From assembly GCA_023630215.1 (NCBI GenBank), contig JALPRQ010000002.1:372001-436000 (forward strand): a DNA stretch of 64,000 nucleotides, given 5' to 3'. The notes below the pieces were generated by a model that had not been told where the DNA came from, ran no database searches, and saw nothing but the letters and a program-made list of their open reading frames with translations. The DNA comes from Rhodobacteraceae bacterium NBU2976 (GTDB lineage: Bacteria > Pseudomonadota > Alphaproteobacteria > Rhodobacterales > Rhodobacteraceae). Made by a program: the position numbers and the translations under genes. Positions 19,267-28,365 of this stretch are shown here, in pieces (positions within the stretch are counted from its first letter, which is position 1; the number at the start of each line of letters is the position of its first letter).

Positions 19267-20526
19267 CTAAGCCACGGATTTTATAGAGATATTTTCCTGA
19301 AGTGGAAACCAGACGGTGAATTTGCTGCCTTTTCCCAGCGCCGACTCGATCTGCAAAGCGCCCTGATGGCGGTTGACGATATGCTTCACAATCGCCAATC
19401 CCAGCCCAGTGCCACCCTTGGTCCGGCTTTGCGCCGTGTTTACGCGGTAAAACCGTTCTGTCAGGCGGTTCAGATGTTCCTTTTCGATCCCGGGCCCGTG
19501 GTCCTGAACCGATATGCCGCACATATTGGGATAGTTTGGGTTTGGCGCGGCCTCGGCAATTTCAATTGGGCCCGTGCCGGCATATTTTACCGCATTGTCG
19601 ATCAGGTTCACGAACACCTGGTTGATCTGGTCCCGGTCGCCCCTCACGCTTATCTGTTTCGATGGCAACTGATTGTCGAGAACCGCGCCATCGGGCAGCA
19701 GGGGCTGCATCGCGGCGACAGTCTCTCCGACAATATCATATAGGCTGCACGGGTCCTTTGGTGCGATATGCGCATTGGATTCAATCCGGCTCAGCGACAT
19801 CAGATCATCCACCAGCCGCTGCATCCGCATTGCCTGTTTGCCCATGATGTCCAGAAATTTCTCTCGTGCCGCAGCATCGTTTTTGGCGTGCCCCTGCAAA
19901 GTATCGATATACCCAATGATCGAGGCCAGCGGTGTGCGCAATTCGTGGCTGGCATTGGCGATAAAGTCGGAACGCATCTTTTCTGCCTGACGATGACGGG
20001 TGCGATCCTCGATCTCGACAATCGCGTGAACCACATCGCCAAATTCGCTGCCAGCGGGCACCAGCCCAATCCGGGTTTCAAAATAGCGATCGCCACCCTG
20101 TGTCGTCATAAAAGACACGCTGCTGCTTTCACCATCTTCCAGCGCAGCATTCACCGCATCGACAAAGGCCGGCGCGCGGAACAGATTGGCGAAATGATCC
20201 CCAACTTCCAGTTTCGGCAGCAGGTTGATGGCAGCATTATTGCCATAAACCACCCGCCCCTTCGGGGAAATTACGATCAGCGCCAGCGGCATTTCCTCCA
20301 GAAGGGCACGCCCGAATCCGGGTGGCAATGGCTGGGTCAGATCGATCTCTGGTTCGAAATCTTCGACCGGATCATGCAGCGCCTCGCGGATCAGGGCAAA
20401 CACCATCACGATCAGGAATATCGCCCCGAAAACCAGCCAACCGGATTCCTTCATGAACACAAGGATTGCCCCGACCAGCCCTGCGATCACCGCCAGATAA
20501 AGATGTAAGATAATCCGATCTTTCAC
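19267..20526 (-). CDS. phoR: Phosphate regulon sensor histidine kinase PhoR
   Basis: A 419-residue membrane kinase with two N-terminal hydrophobic segments (about 6-24 and 30-47), a PAS-like domain (~75-175), the HisKA domain with phosphoacceptor His194 in NASHELRTPLAS, and a HATPase domain with the N, G1 and G2 boxes (NLIDNAVKYA, DHGPGI, GGTGLGLAIVKH). It phosphorylates PhoB. It starts with GTG behind a G-rich ribosome site. It is upstream of pstS on the same strand, not beside phoB as in E. coli. Confidence 0.95.
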   Translation of the reverse strand: MKDRIILHLYLAVIAGLVGAILVFMKESGWLVFGAIFLIVMVFALIREALHDPVEDFEPEIDLTQPLPPGFGRALLEEMPLALIVISPKGRVVYGNNAAINLLPKLEVGDHFANLFRAPAFVDAVNAALEDGESSSVSFMTTQGGDRYFETRIGLVPAGSEFGDVVHAIVEIEDRTRHRQAEKMRSDFIANASHELRTPLASIIGYIDTLQGHAKNDAAAREKFLDIMGKQAMRMQRLVDDLMSLSRIESNAHIAPKDPCSLYDIVGETVAAMQPLLPDGAVLDNQLPSKQISVRGDRDQINQVFVNLIDNAVKYAGTGPIEIAEAAPNPNYPNMCGISVQDHGPGIEKEHLNRLTERFYRVNTAQSRTKGGTGLGLAIVKHIVNRHQGALQIESALGKGSKFTVWFPLQENISIKSVA

Positions 20527-20648
20527 CCGGTTTCCCCCCTGTGATATTCCGACTTAGCGCAGCCCTGTTCACGAAAACAAGCGTAAAGATTGCAATCAGA
20601 AAATTGCCATATAAATATAGCTCACCATTGCGAAAGGAAGGGTAACCC

Positions 20649-21059
20649 GTGATCCGGTATGATTTGAAATGTTCCAAAGGTCATGCGTTTGACTCGTGGT
20701 TCGGCTCAAGCGCGGACTATGAAAAACTGAAAGCTGCCGGGATGGTGGCCTGTTCTGTGTGTGGTGACGAAGCGGTGGAAAAAGCCGTGATGGCCCCCCG
20801 TGTGTCCACGTCCGACGATCACCCGCTCAGTAGTCCGGCCACGGCGGCCGAACAGATGGTGCGCGAGCTACGCAAAAAGATCGAAGCCAACGCTGAATAT
20901 GTCGGCGAAAACTTTGCAACCGAAGCCCGTAAAATCCACGAAGGCGACGCGCCGGAACGGGCGATTTACGGGCAGACAAAGCCCGAAGACGCGCGATCCC
21001 TGATCGAAGACGGAATCCCGGTCCTGCCCCTGCCCTGGTCCAACCGCAAGTCCAATTGA
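20649..21059 (+). CDS. DUF1178 family protein
   Basis: A 136-residue protein with the DUF1178 pattern: an N-terminal zinc-ribbon-like MIRYDLKCSKGHAFDSWF and CSVCGDEAVEKAVMAPRV (possible ligands Cys8 and the CxxC near 36-39), then a helical region with ENFATEARKIHEGD. Function is unknown; the family is common in alphaproteobacteria. It starts with GTG after GGAAGGG. Divergent from phoR and 71 bp before lysC. Confidence 0.88.
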   Translation: MIRYDLKCSKGHAFDSWFGSSADYEKLKAAGMVACSVCGDEAVEKAVMAPRVSTSDDHPLSSPATAAEQMVRELRKKIEANAEYVGENFATEARKIHEGDAPERAIYGQTKPEDARSLIEDGIPVLPLPWSNRKSN

Positions 21060-21066
21060 CTTCCCC

Positions 21067-21093
21067 TTGCGACACCCCGCAACTGCCTATAAT
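21067..21093 (+). promoter_or_regulatory. Candidate sigma-70 promoter of lysC
   Basis: A perfect -10 hexamer TATAAT at 21088-21093 has a -35-like TTGCGA at 21067-21072. The 15-nt spacer is shorter than the usual 17, so the -35 assignment is weak. The likely start of transcription is about 30 nt before the lysC ATG. Confidence 0.4.
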
Positions 21094-21130
21094 AGGTGCG
21101 CCAATCTAACGGCGAGGGAATCTTAGGCTT

Positions 21131-22384
21131 ATGCCACGTCTGGTCATGAAATTCGGCGGCACCTCCGTCGCGGACCTTGATCGCATCCGCAATGTTGCGA
21201 ACAAAGTCCAGCGCGAGGTCGATAACGGTTATGAAGTCATCGTTATTGTGTCGGCTATGTCGGGCAAGACGAATGAACTTGTCGGCTGGGTTCGCGATGC
21301 ATCTTCCGCGCCCGGGTCCAACACGCCCGGCTTTTACGATGCCCGCGAATATGACGCCGTGGTATCATCTGGCGAGCAGGTAACGTCCGGCCTTTTGGCC
21401 ATCACGCTTCAGGAAATGGGTATTCAGGCGCGCAGTTGGCAGGGCTGGCAGGTGCCGGTCAAAACCACCTCTGCCCATGGGGCCGCGCGGATCGAAGAAA
21501 TTCCCTCCGACAATCTGGATGCCAAATTTGCCACCGGCATGCAGGTCGCCGTTGTCGCGGGATTCCAGGGTGTCAGCCCCGATGGCCGCATCACCACGCT
21601 GGGCCGTGGCGGATCCGACACGACCGCCGTCGCCTTCGCCGCCGCCCTAAACGCCGAACGCTGCGATATTTATACCGATGTCGATGGCATCTACACCACC
21701 GACCCGCGCATCACGCGCAAAGCCCGCAAACTGGAAAAAATCGCCTATGAGGAGATGCTGGAACTGGCATCCCTTGGCGCGAAGGTCCTGCAAACCCGCT
21801 CGGTCGAGCTGGCGATGCGCTACAAGGTCCGTTTGCAGGTTCTCAGCAGTTTCTCGGACGAGCCCGGAACGCTTGTCTGTGACGAGGAGGAAATCATGGA
21901 ACAGAATGCCGTTGCCGGAGTCGCCTATTCACGCGACGAGGCGAAAATGACCCTGATCTCGGTTGCCGACCGCCCGGGTGTTGCCGCCGCCATCTTTGGC
22001 CCGCTGGCCGAAGCCGGGGTGAATGTCGATATGATCGTGCAGAACATCTCCGAAGAGGGTCGCACGGATATGACCTTCTCCTGCCCCGTCGACGACGTGG
22101 CGCGCGCCACCAAGGCGATCGAGGACGCCAAAGCCGCTGGCACGATCAATTACAAGGAACTCGACGCCGATACGGGTGTGGCCAAGGTCTCTATCGTCGG
22201 GATCGGGATGCGCTCTCATGCCGGTGTGGCTCAGCGGATGTTCAAGGCGCTGGCCGATGACAATATCAACATCAAGGTCATCACGACGTCGGAAATCAAA
22301 GTTTCTGTGCTGGTCGACAGAAAATACATGGAACTCGCCGTTCAATCCCTGCATGATGCGTTCGAATTGGAAAAAGCATCGTAA
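21131..22384 (+). CDS. lysC: Aspartate kinase
   Basis: First step of the lysine, threonine and methionine pathway: phosphorylates aspartate. The 417-residue protein has the kinase signature KFGGTSVADLDRI at residues 6-18, a GRGGSDTTAVAFAAAL nucleotide segment near 160, and two C-terminal ACT domains (about 265-335 and 345-410) expected to bind feedback inhibitors, probably lysine plus threonine. Followed after 9 nt by ptsP. Confidence 0.96.
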   Translation: MPRLVMKFGGTSVADLDRIRNVANKVQREVDNGYEVIVIVSAMSGKTNELVGWVRDASSAPGSNTPGFYDAREYDAVVSSGEQVTSGLLAITLQEMGIQARSWQGWQVPVKTTSAHGAARIEEIPSDNLDAKFATGMQVAVVAGFQGVSPDGRITTLGRGGSDTTAVAFAAALNAERCDIYTDVDGIYTTDPRITRKARKLEKIAYEEMLELASLGAKVLQTRSVELAMRYKVRLQVLSSFSDEPGTLVCDEEEIMEQNAVAGVAYSRDEAKMTLISVADRPGVAAAIFGPLAEAGVNVDMIVQNISEEGRTDMTFSCPVDDVARATKAIEDAKAAGTINYKELDADTGVAKVSIVGIGMRSHAGVAQRMFKALADDNINIKVITTSEIKVSVLVDRKYMELAVQSLHDAFELEKAS

Positions 22385-22393
22385 GAGAGGGCC

Positions 22394-24655
22394 ATGCCCG
22401 AACGTAAAGGGGTTCAATCCCACGTTCTATTGAAACGACTGCGCGACACGCTCGCCGAACAGGCGCAGGGTCAGGCGCGGCTGGACAAGATCACCCATCT
22501 GATCGCCGATTCGATGGAAGCAGAAGTGTGCTCGATCTATCTCCGCCGCGATGAACGCACCTTGGAATTGTGTGCGACCGAAGGTCTAAACCCCGAAGCG
22601 GTTCACCAGACGCGCATGCGTGTTGGACAGGGTCTGGTGGGTAAAATCGCCGACAAGGCTCACCCCTTCGCCACGGCCAACGCCCCCGATGCCCCCGGCT
22701 TCCGCTATATGCCCGAAACCGGCGAGGAGATTTATTCCTCCTTCGTTGGGGTGCCCATTCAGCGCGTTGGCGAGGTTCTGGGCGTTCTGGTCGTCCAGAA
22801 CAAGGTCGCCCGTGAATATACTGAAGACGAGATTTACGCACTGGAAGTTGTCGCCATGGTCATCGCCGAGATGACCGAACTGGGTGCCTTCACCGCCGAA
22901 GGGCAGCAGGCCATGGCCATGCCCCACCAGCGGACGTTTTTTGCCCAAGGTCAGTCCGCACAGGAAGGCGTGGCCGAAGGGCATGTGCTGTTGCACGAAC
23001 CGCATATCGTCATCGCCAATCCGGTGGCCGATGACCCCGAAACGGAAAAACAGCGCCTGACCGATGCCATCACCGAGCTGCGGGCCGAGATTGACCGCAT
23101 GCTCAGCGCTGATCAGTTGGCGGCCGGTGGCGAACATCGCGAAGTGCTCGAAGCCTATAAGATGTTCGCGAATGACCGGGGTTGGCGCGAGCGTATGGAA
23201 CAATCCATTGCCTCTGGTCTGGCCGCCGAAGTGGCGGTGGAACGCGACCAGTCCAACACGCGTACCCGGATGGAACGCGTCCAAGACCCTTACCTGCGTG
23301 AACGTTTGCACGATCTGGATGACCTGTCCAACCGCCTGTTGCGTATCCTGACGGGGCGCAATGGCAATGGGTCAACCGATATCCCCGAAGATGCCATCCT
23401 TGTGGCCCGCAATATCGGCCCGGCAGAATTGCTGGATTACGGCAAAAAGCTGAAAGGTGTGGTGCTAGAGGAAGGCTCGGTCGCCTCTCACGCCGCCATC
23501 GTTGCCCGCGCGTTGGCCATACCGCTGGTCGTGCAGGCTGCCCGCATCACGCGTGAGGCATTGAATAACGATTATATTCTTGTCGACGGGGACGAAGGAG
23601 TCGCGCATCTGCGCCCTGAACCCAATGTCGCCACGGCTTTCCATGAAAAAGTCGCCATGCGCGAACAGGCCGCCGAAGAATATGGCACGCTGCGTGACCT
23701 GCCCGCGACCTCAACCGATGGGATCAACATTCGGCTGGAAATGAATGCCGGGCTGATGGCCGATCTGCCTTCGCTGAAAGGGTCAGGGGCAGAAGGGGTT
23801 GGGCTTTATCGGACCGAACTGCAATTCCTTCTGCGCAATACAGTGCCGCGCCGCAGCGATTTGTCGGAACGTTACGCCCGCGTGATGGATGCCGCCGGGG
23901 AATTGCCCGTCTGCTTCCGCACCCTCGATATCGGATCCGACAAAGTCCTGCCCTACATGAAGAAATTCGACGAGCCCAACCCGGCGATGGGCTGGCGGGC
24001 AATCCGGCTGGGCCTTGATCGACCGGGCGTCATGCGGCTGCAATTTCAGTCACTGATCCGCGCGGCCAAGGGTCGGCCGTTAAAAATCATGTTCCCAATG
24101 ATCGCCCAGTTCGACGAATTCCGTGAAGCCCGTGATCGTTTCTATGATCAGCTGGAAAAGGAAAAGGCGCGCCGCCATCTTACCCCCTCACATATCCAGA
24201 TCGGCGCGATGCTGGAAACGCCTTCGCTCGCCTTTGCTCCGGATCAGTTTTTCGACATGGCGGATTTTATTTCCATCGGTGGGAACGATCTGAAACAGTT
24301 TTTCTTTGCCGCTGATCGTGAAAACGAAAAGGTCCGTCGGCGTTATGACACGTTGAATGTCAGCTACCTGACATTCATCGAACAGATCGCAGCACGCTGT
24401 GACCGTTTCAACACCCCTGTCAGTTTCTGTGGCGAGGATGCCGGGCGCCCGGTCGAAGCTCTTGCCTTTGCGGCCATGGGCCTGCGCATCCTGTCGATGC
24501 GCCCGGCCTCTATCGGACCGGTGAAACGGTTGATCCGCGCGGTCAGCCTGTCGGAAACCAAACAGGTAATCGATGATGCCCGCGCAACTGGCCAGCAATC
24601 CGTGCGCCCCGCGCTGGAATCCTGGCTTAAACAGATCGATGCCCCCTATCGCTAA
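22394..24655 (+). CDS. ptsP: PEP-protein phosphotransferase PtsP (enzyme I-Ntr)
   Basis: First enzyme of the nitrogen-related PTS, transferring phosphate from PEP to NPr. The 753-residue chain has a GAF domain (about 20-160), the PEP-utiliser N-domain (~175-300), the swivelling phosphohistidine domain with the active His in GSVASHAAIVARALAIPLV (about 364), and the PEP-binding barrel with LYRTELQFL, SIGGNDLKQ and VSFCGEDAG. In related bacteria it controls K+ transport and carbon/nitrogen balance. GAGAGGG precedes the ATG; probably co-transcribed with lysC, a pairing common in alphaproteobacteria. Confidence 0.95.
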   Translation: MPERKGVQSHVLLKRLRDTLAEQAQGQARLDKITHLIADSMEAEVCSIYLRRDERTLELCATEGLNPEAVHQTRMRVGQGLVGKIADKAHPFATANAPDAPGFRYMPETGEEIYSSFVGVPIQRVGEVLGVLVVQNKVAREYTEDEIYALEVVAMVIAEMTELGAFTAEGQQAMAMPHQRTFFAQGQSAQEGVAEGHVLLHEPHIVIANPVADDPETEKQRLTDAITELRAEIDRMLSADQLAAGGEHREVLEAYKMFANDRGWRERMEQSIASGLAAEVAVERDQSNTRTRMERVQDPYLRERLHDLDDLSNRLLRILTGRNGNGSTDIPEDAILVARNIGPAELLDYGKKLKGVVLEEGSVASHAAIVARALAIPLVVQAARITREALNNDYILVDGDEGVAHLRPEPNVATAFHEKVAMREQAAEEYGTLRDLPATSTDGINIRLEMNAGLMADLPSLKGSGAEGVGLYRTELQFLLRNTVPRRSDLSERYARVMDAAGELPVCFRTLDIGSDKVLPYMKKFDEPNPAMGWRAIRLGLDRPGVMRLQFQSLIRAAKGRPLKIMFPMIAQFDEFREARDRFYDQLEKEKARRHLTPSHIQIGAMLETPSLAFAPDQFFDMADFISIGGNDLKQFFFAADRENEKVRRRYDTLNVSYLTFIEQIAARCDRFNTPVSFCGEDAGRPVEALAFAAMGLRILSMRPASIGPVKRLIRAVSLSETKQVIDDARATGQQSVRPALESWLKQIDAPYR

Positions 24656-25238
24656 CCGTCTCGTGATATTCGTCAAGGAACCCCGCCTTGGAACGGTCAA
24701 AACCCGCTTGGGCCGCGATATCGGCGCGGTTGCAGCCACATGGTGGTTCCGCCATCAGGTGTCGCGCTTGCTCCGCCGTCTCGTCGACCCCCGTTGGACG
24801 ATCCATCTCTGCGTCGCACCAGATACCGCCCGTCTGACCCGCGCTTTGCCGTTTGGCACCTATCGCCATCCTCAGGGTCTTGGCAGCCTTGGCGACCGGA
24901 TGCGCCGCGCGTTTAAAACGATCCCGCCGGGGCCAATGGTTCTGATTGGCAGTGACGTGCCGGGGATAACGGCGGCGCATATTGCCAACGCCTTTCGCAC
25001 CCTTGGGCACAAAGACTGCGTATTCGGCCCCGCACCCGATGGCGGCTATTGGCTGGTCGGCATGCGTCGCCAATCGCGCCCCTTGCCGCCGCGCTTGTTC
25101 GACAATGTCCGCTGGTCCACCAACCACGCGCTGGCCGATACGGTTGCCACAGTCACACCCGCGACAATCGGGTATGTTGCAGAGTTACAGGATATTGATA
25201 CGCTCGCCGATCTGAAATCCCTGAAGGAATCGCCATGA
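24639..25238 (+). CDS. DUF2064 glycosyltransferase-like protein
   Basis: A 199-residue protein of the DUF2064/TIGR04282 group, a GT-A-type fold whose named members sit in arsenosugar-type clusters; that function is not supported here because no neighbouring gene fits. Visible features are VIFVKEPRLGTVKTRLGRDI at the N-terminus, VLIGSDVPGITAAHI (about 100) and FGPAPDGGYWLVGMRR (about 130). The ATG at 24639 lies inside the last codons of ptsP (17-nt overlap). It ends with an ATGA overlap onto the epimerase gene. Confidence 0.75.
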   Translation: MPPIANRLVIFVKEPRLGTVKTRLGRDIGAVAATWWFRHQVSRLLRRLVDPRWTIHLCVAPDTARLTRALPFGTYRHPQGLGSLGDRMRRAFKTIPPGPMVLIGSDVPGITAAHIANAFRTLGHKDCVFGPAPDGGYWLVGMRRQSRPLPPRLFDNVRWSTNHALADTVATVTPATIGYVAELQDIDTLADLKSLKESP

Positions 25239-25633
25239 TCGGCCGCCTAAACCATGTTGCCATTGCCGTCCCCGATCTGGACGCCGCCGCCGCGCTCTAT
25301 CGCGGGGCATTAGGGGCAGAGGTGGGGGCACCGCAGGAGCTGCCGGAACATGGGGTCACGGTGATCTTTATCACCTTGCCCAATACAAAAATCGAATTGC
25401 TGCACCCGCTGGGAATCGACAGCCCAATCCAGAAGTTCCTCGACAAGAATCCGTCTGGTGGCATCCATCATATCTGTTACGAAGTCGAAGACATCAAGGC
25501 CGCCGCCGCCCAGCTAAAAGCCACTGGCGCACGGGTGTTGGGGGACATCAAAATCGGCGCTCATAACAAACCTGTTCTGTTCCTGCATCCCAAGGATTTC
25601 AACGGTACACTTATTGAATTGGAGCAAGTCTAA
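25235..25633 (+). CDS. mce: Methylmalonyl-CoA epimerase
   Basis: Interconverts (S)- and (R)-methylmalonyl-CoA in propionyl-CoA assimilation. The 132-residue VOC-fold protein has the paired beta-alpha-beta modules with metal ligands expected at the His of LNHVAIAVPDLD, the His in SGGIHHICYEVEDI and the Glu of LIELEQV; NTKIELLHPLG is typical of the family. It overlaps the DUF2064 stop by 4 nt and its stop overlaps the next start (TAATG). Confidence 0.93.
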   Translation: MIGRLNHVAIAVPDLDAAAALYRGALGAEVGAPQELPEHGVTVIFITLPNTKIELLHPLGIDSPIQKFLDKNPSGGIHHICYEVEDIKAAAAQLKATGARVLGDIKIGAHNKPVLFLHPKDFNGTLIELEQV

Positions 25634-25896
25634 TGGCGATTACGTCAGCAATCGTTCTCTATGCGGTTATCTGGTTCATGGCCCTTCTGATTGCGCTGCC
25701 CATCGGGCTGCGCACACAAGGGGACGAGAATGACGTTGTCCCCGGCACCCCGGAATCTGCCCCCGCCAACCTGCGGCTGGGGCGCAAGATGATCTGGGTG
25801 ACCGTGATCACCACGCTGATCTGGGCGCCGCTGACAGCGCTGATCCTGTCGGGCATGCTGACCATCAAGGATCTGGATTTCTTTAACCGGATGTAA
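25633..25896 (+). CDS. DUF1467 small membrane protein
   Basis: An 87-residue inner-membrane protein with two hydrophobic segments (about 5-25 and 52-75) separated by a cytoplasmic-type loop with the family motif PIGLRTQGD and VPGTPESAPANLRL. Function is unknown. In alphaproteobacteria DUF1467 genes often follow methylmalonyl-CoA epimerase, as here. The start overlaps the mce stop by one base. Confidence 0.9.
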   Translation: MAITSAIVLYAVIWFMALLIALPIGLRTQGDENDVVPGTPESAPANLRLGRKMIWVTVITTLIWAPLTALILSGMLTIKDLDFFNRM

Positions 25897-26617
25897 GCCG
25901 ATCGCGCAGCACCTCCAGGTCGAGCGCCGCACGATCCAGCGCCGCCTGATCAAACCCGCGCACCACGATATTGGTACCAAACCGCCCATCCTTCACAAAC
26001 GGATAGGACCCGAATGACAAGTCCGGGTTCGCCTTGGCCATCGTGGCAAGCGGCGCGGCAATTTCCCCTTCGGGCATGTCGAACCGCACGCTAACCGACA
26101 ATAATGGCTGCCCGCCGACCAGCGTCGGCAGCACACTGTCGACCATCGCATGAAACACGCTTGGCACACCCGCCATCACATGGACATTGCCAATCTTGAA
26201 CCCCGGCGCTTTGGACACCGGATTGTCGATCAATGTTGCGCCATCTGGAATTCGCGCCATGCGCAGGCGCATCTCGTTCAGTTCGACGTCAGGGTTCTTG
26301 TAGTTGGTCGCCAGGATCGTCCGCGCATCCTCGCGAACATCAATCCCAACACCGAACGCCGCCGCAATTGCATCCGCCGTAATGTCATCATGCGTCGGCC
26401 CGATCCCGCCACTGGTGACAACATAATCGTATTTTACGCGCAACGCATTCACCGCGGCGATAATCTCCTCTGCCTCGTCTCCCACGACCCGAACCTCCCG
26501 CAAGGCCACCCCAATTTCGGTCAGCTTCTTCGCCAGATGGTTGGTGTTCGTATCCTGCGTGCGCCCTGACAGGATTTCATCGCCGATGACCAGCATCGCG
26601 GCGGTTGGATTAGGCAT
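25883..26617 (-). CDS. CinA/MoaB-type molybdopterin-binding domain protein
   Basis: A 244-residue stand-alone N-terminal CinA domain. Signature segments are AAMLVIGDEILSGRTQDTN at the start and DYVVTSGGIGPTHDDITADA near 65-85. It lacks the C-terminal NMN-deamidase domain of full CinA, so pyridine-nucleotide recycling should not be assumed. GGAGTCACAA precedes the ATG. It converges with DUF1467, the 3' ends overlapping by 14 nt. Confidence 0.9.
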   Translation of the reverse strand: MPNPTAAMLVIGDEILSGRTQDTNTNHLAKKLTEIGVALREVRVVGDEAEEIIAAVNALRVKYDYVVTSGGIGPTHDDITADAIAAAFGVGIDVREDARTILATNYKNPDVELNEMRLRMARIPDGATLIDNPVSKAPGFKIGNVHVMAGVPSVFHAMVDSVLPTLVGGQPLLSVSVRFDMPEGEIAAPLATMAKANPDLSFGSYPFVKDGRFGTNIVVRGFDQAALDRAALDLEVLRDRLTSG

Positions 26618-26731
26618 TTGTGACTCCTGTAATTCTTGACGCTGACCCTATCTGCTCCCATTTCTGTTGGGAAGGGTTTGCGTCCGCGTGCGCGAATGGG
26701 TAATAAAACCCCGAACCAAAAGGAATCTCCC

Positions 26732-27547
26732 GTGGAAGGACTGACACCCAGTCGACTGACCAAAGACGGTATTCGCCTATATGAAAAGGCGGATTTCGCA
26801 GGTATGCACGCCGCTGGAAAGCTGGCGGCGGAGACGCTTGACATGATTGCCGCGCATGTGCAGCCGGGCGTCACCACGGGCGAATTGAATGATCTGATCC
26901 ATACCTATGTTGAAGCGAATGGCGCGGTCTCGGCGACCGTCGGCTACAAGGGCTATCAACATGCCAGCTGCATCTCGCTGAACCATGTGGTCTGTCACGG
27001 CATTCCCGGTGATAAACTGGTGAAGGATGGCGATATCCTCAATATCGACGTCACCGTCATTCTGGATGGTTGGTTCGGGGATACCAGCCGCATGTATGTC
27101 GCCGGCACCCCCAACCGCAAGGCCGAGCGGCTGATCCAGGTCACCCATGACGCGCTGATGAAAGGGATCGAACAGGTCCGCCCGGGCAATACGTTTGGGG
27201 ATATCGGGGCTGCGATCCAGCGCTATGCCGAAGGGCACCGCATGTCGGTGGTCCGCGATTTTTGCGGCCACGGGTTGGGCCGCGTGTTTCATGCGCCGCC
27301 GAACGTGCTGCATTATGGTCGCTGGGGGACGGGTCCGGTGTTGGAACCGGGCATGTTCTTTACCATCGAACCTATGATCAATCTGGGCAAACCTGACACC
27401 AAGGTCTTGGCCGACAATTGGACCGCCGTAACGCGGGACAAATCTCTGTCCGCGCAGTTTGAACATTCTGTTGGCGTGACCGAGGATGGGTGCGAGATAT
27501 TCACTCTCTCGCCCGCCGGGAAATTTCATCCAACCTATAGTGTTTAA
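26732..27547 (+). CDS. map: Methionine aminopeptidase, type I
   Basis: Removes the initiator Met from nascent proteins. The 271-residue pita-bread enzyme has the five metal ligands in place: two Asp in NIDVTVILDGWFGDTSRMY, His in CGHGLGR, Glu in FFTIEPM and Glu in FEHSVGVTEDG. The GTG at 26732 is chosen because AGGA precedes it and it gives the usual family length; in-frame ATGs 12 and 32 codons upstream lack a comparable site. Confidence 0.95.
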   Translation: MEGLTPSRLTKDGIRLYEKADFAGMHAAGKLAAETLDMIAAHVQPGVTTGELNDLIHTYVEANGAVSATVGYKGYQHASCISLNHVVCHGIPGDKLVKDGDILNIDVTVILDGWFGDTSRMYVAGTPNRKAERLIQVTHDALMKGIEQVRPGNTFGDIGAAIQRYAEGHRMSVVRDFCGHGLGRVFHAPPNVLHYGRWGTGPVLEPGMFFTIEPMINLGKPDTKVLADNWTAVTRDKSLSAQFEHSVGVTEDGCEIFTLSPAGKFHPTYSV

Positions 27548-27559
27548 CCGGGTTTTAAC

Positions 27560-27585
27560 CATGTTCAGGTGAATGTCTGAACATG
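27560..27585. promoter_or_regulatory. Perfect inverted repeat covering the radC start codon
   Basis: CATGTTCAG at 27560-27568 and CTGAACATG at 27577-27585 are exact reverse complements around an 8-nt spacer. The second arm contains the radC ATG (27583-27585). In RNA this forms a 9-bp hairpin that would hide the start codon; in DNA it could be an operator. It does not fit the alphaproteobacterial LexA direct repeat GTTC-N7-GTTC. Confidence 0.55.
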
Positions 27586-28365
27586 AGCAACAAGTCCGAT
27601 AACGGTTTCGCCGAAGCCCCGCAACATTCCTTATTCGCCGAGCTCGCGATACCGCTGTCCGCCGCGAACCCCAACGCGACGCCCAAATCAGAAACACCAC
27701 ATTACCACAACCATCGTGCCCGGTTGCGCAATCGGTTCATGACCGCCGGGGCGGGCGCGCTGGCGGATTATGAGATGCTGGAGCTGGTGCTGTTCCGCGC
27801 CATCCCGCGGCAGGACGTGAAACCGCTGGCGAAACGTCTGCTGGATCGTTTTGGCGATTTCAACCGCGTGATTTCTGCCCCCACCGCCCGACTAAGCGAA
27901 GTGCAGGGGGTGGGCACTGCCGTCATACAGGAGCTAAAAATTGTCGAGGCTGCCGCCCATCGTCTTGGGCAGGCCAAGGTGCTGGGCACAAACGCCATCA
28001 GCAGCTGGGCGGCGCTGATGGATTATTGCAAAACCACCATGGCGCACCGGGAAACTGAACAGTTTCGCATTCTGTTTCTGGACCGCAAGAACATCCTGAT
28101 AGCGGATGAGGAACAAGCCAAGGGCACCGTTGATCACGTGCCCGTCTACCCGCGCGAGGTGGCAAAGCGCACGCTTGAACTGAATGCGTCGGCAGTGATT
28201 TTGGTGCACAATCACCCGTCAGGTGATCCGTCACCGTCACAGTCGGATATTGCGATGACGCAGAAAATTCAGCAGGCGCTAGAGGCGTTGAACATAACCC
28301 TCCACGATCACATCATCATCGGTAAAGATACCGACCTCAGTTTCAGATCCGAAGGGTTGCTTTAG
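27583..28365 (+). CDS. radC: RadC-family JAB1/MPN metalloprotein
   Basis: A 260-residue RadC/YicR protein. An N-terminal helix-hairpin-helix-like region (LSEVQGVGTAVIQELKIVEAA) precedes the JAB domain with the zinc motif HNHPSGDPSPSQSD (about 207-220). Despite the name, a repair function is unproven for the family. The 5' end lacks a clear ribosome-binding site and lies in an inverted repeat. Its 3' end overlaps the convergent envelope-protein gene by 4 nt. Confidence 0.92.
   Translation: MSNKSDNGFAEAPQHSLFAELAIPLSAANPNATPKSETPHYHNHRARLRNRFMTAGAGALADYEMLELVLFRAIPRQDVKPLAKRLLDRFGDFNRVISAPTARLSEVQGVGTAVIQELKIVEAAAHRLGQAKVLGTNAISSWAALMDYCKTTMAHRETEQFRILFLDRKNILIADEEQAKGTVDHVPVYPREVAKRTLELNASAVILVHNHPSGDPSPSQSDIAMTQKIQQALEALNITLHDHIIIGKDTDLSFRSEGLL

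Noticed and set aside
18145-19743. A 532-codon plus-strand frame
   Set aside because: Runs antisense through pstS, the Pho boxes and part of phoR; codon usage mirrors the real genes.
24639-25238. DUF2064 protein as an arsenosugar-biosynthesis enzyme
   Set aside because: The name comes from clusters with arsenic methylation genes; none are present and the length and context point only to the general family.
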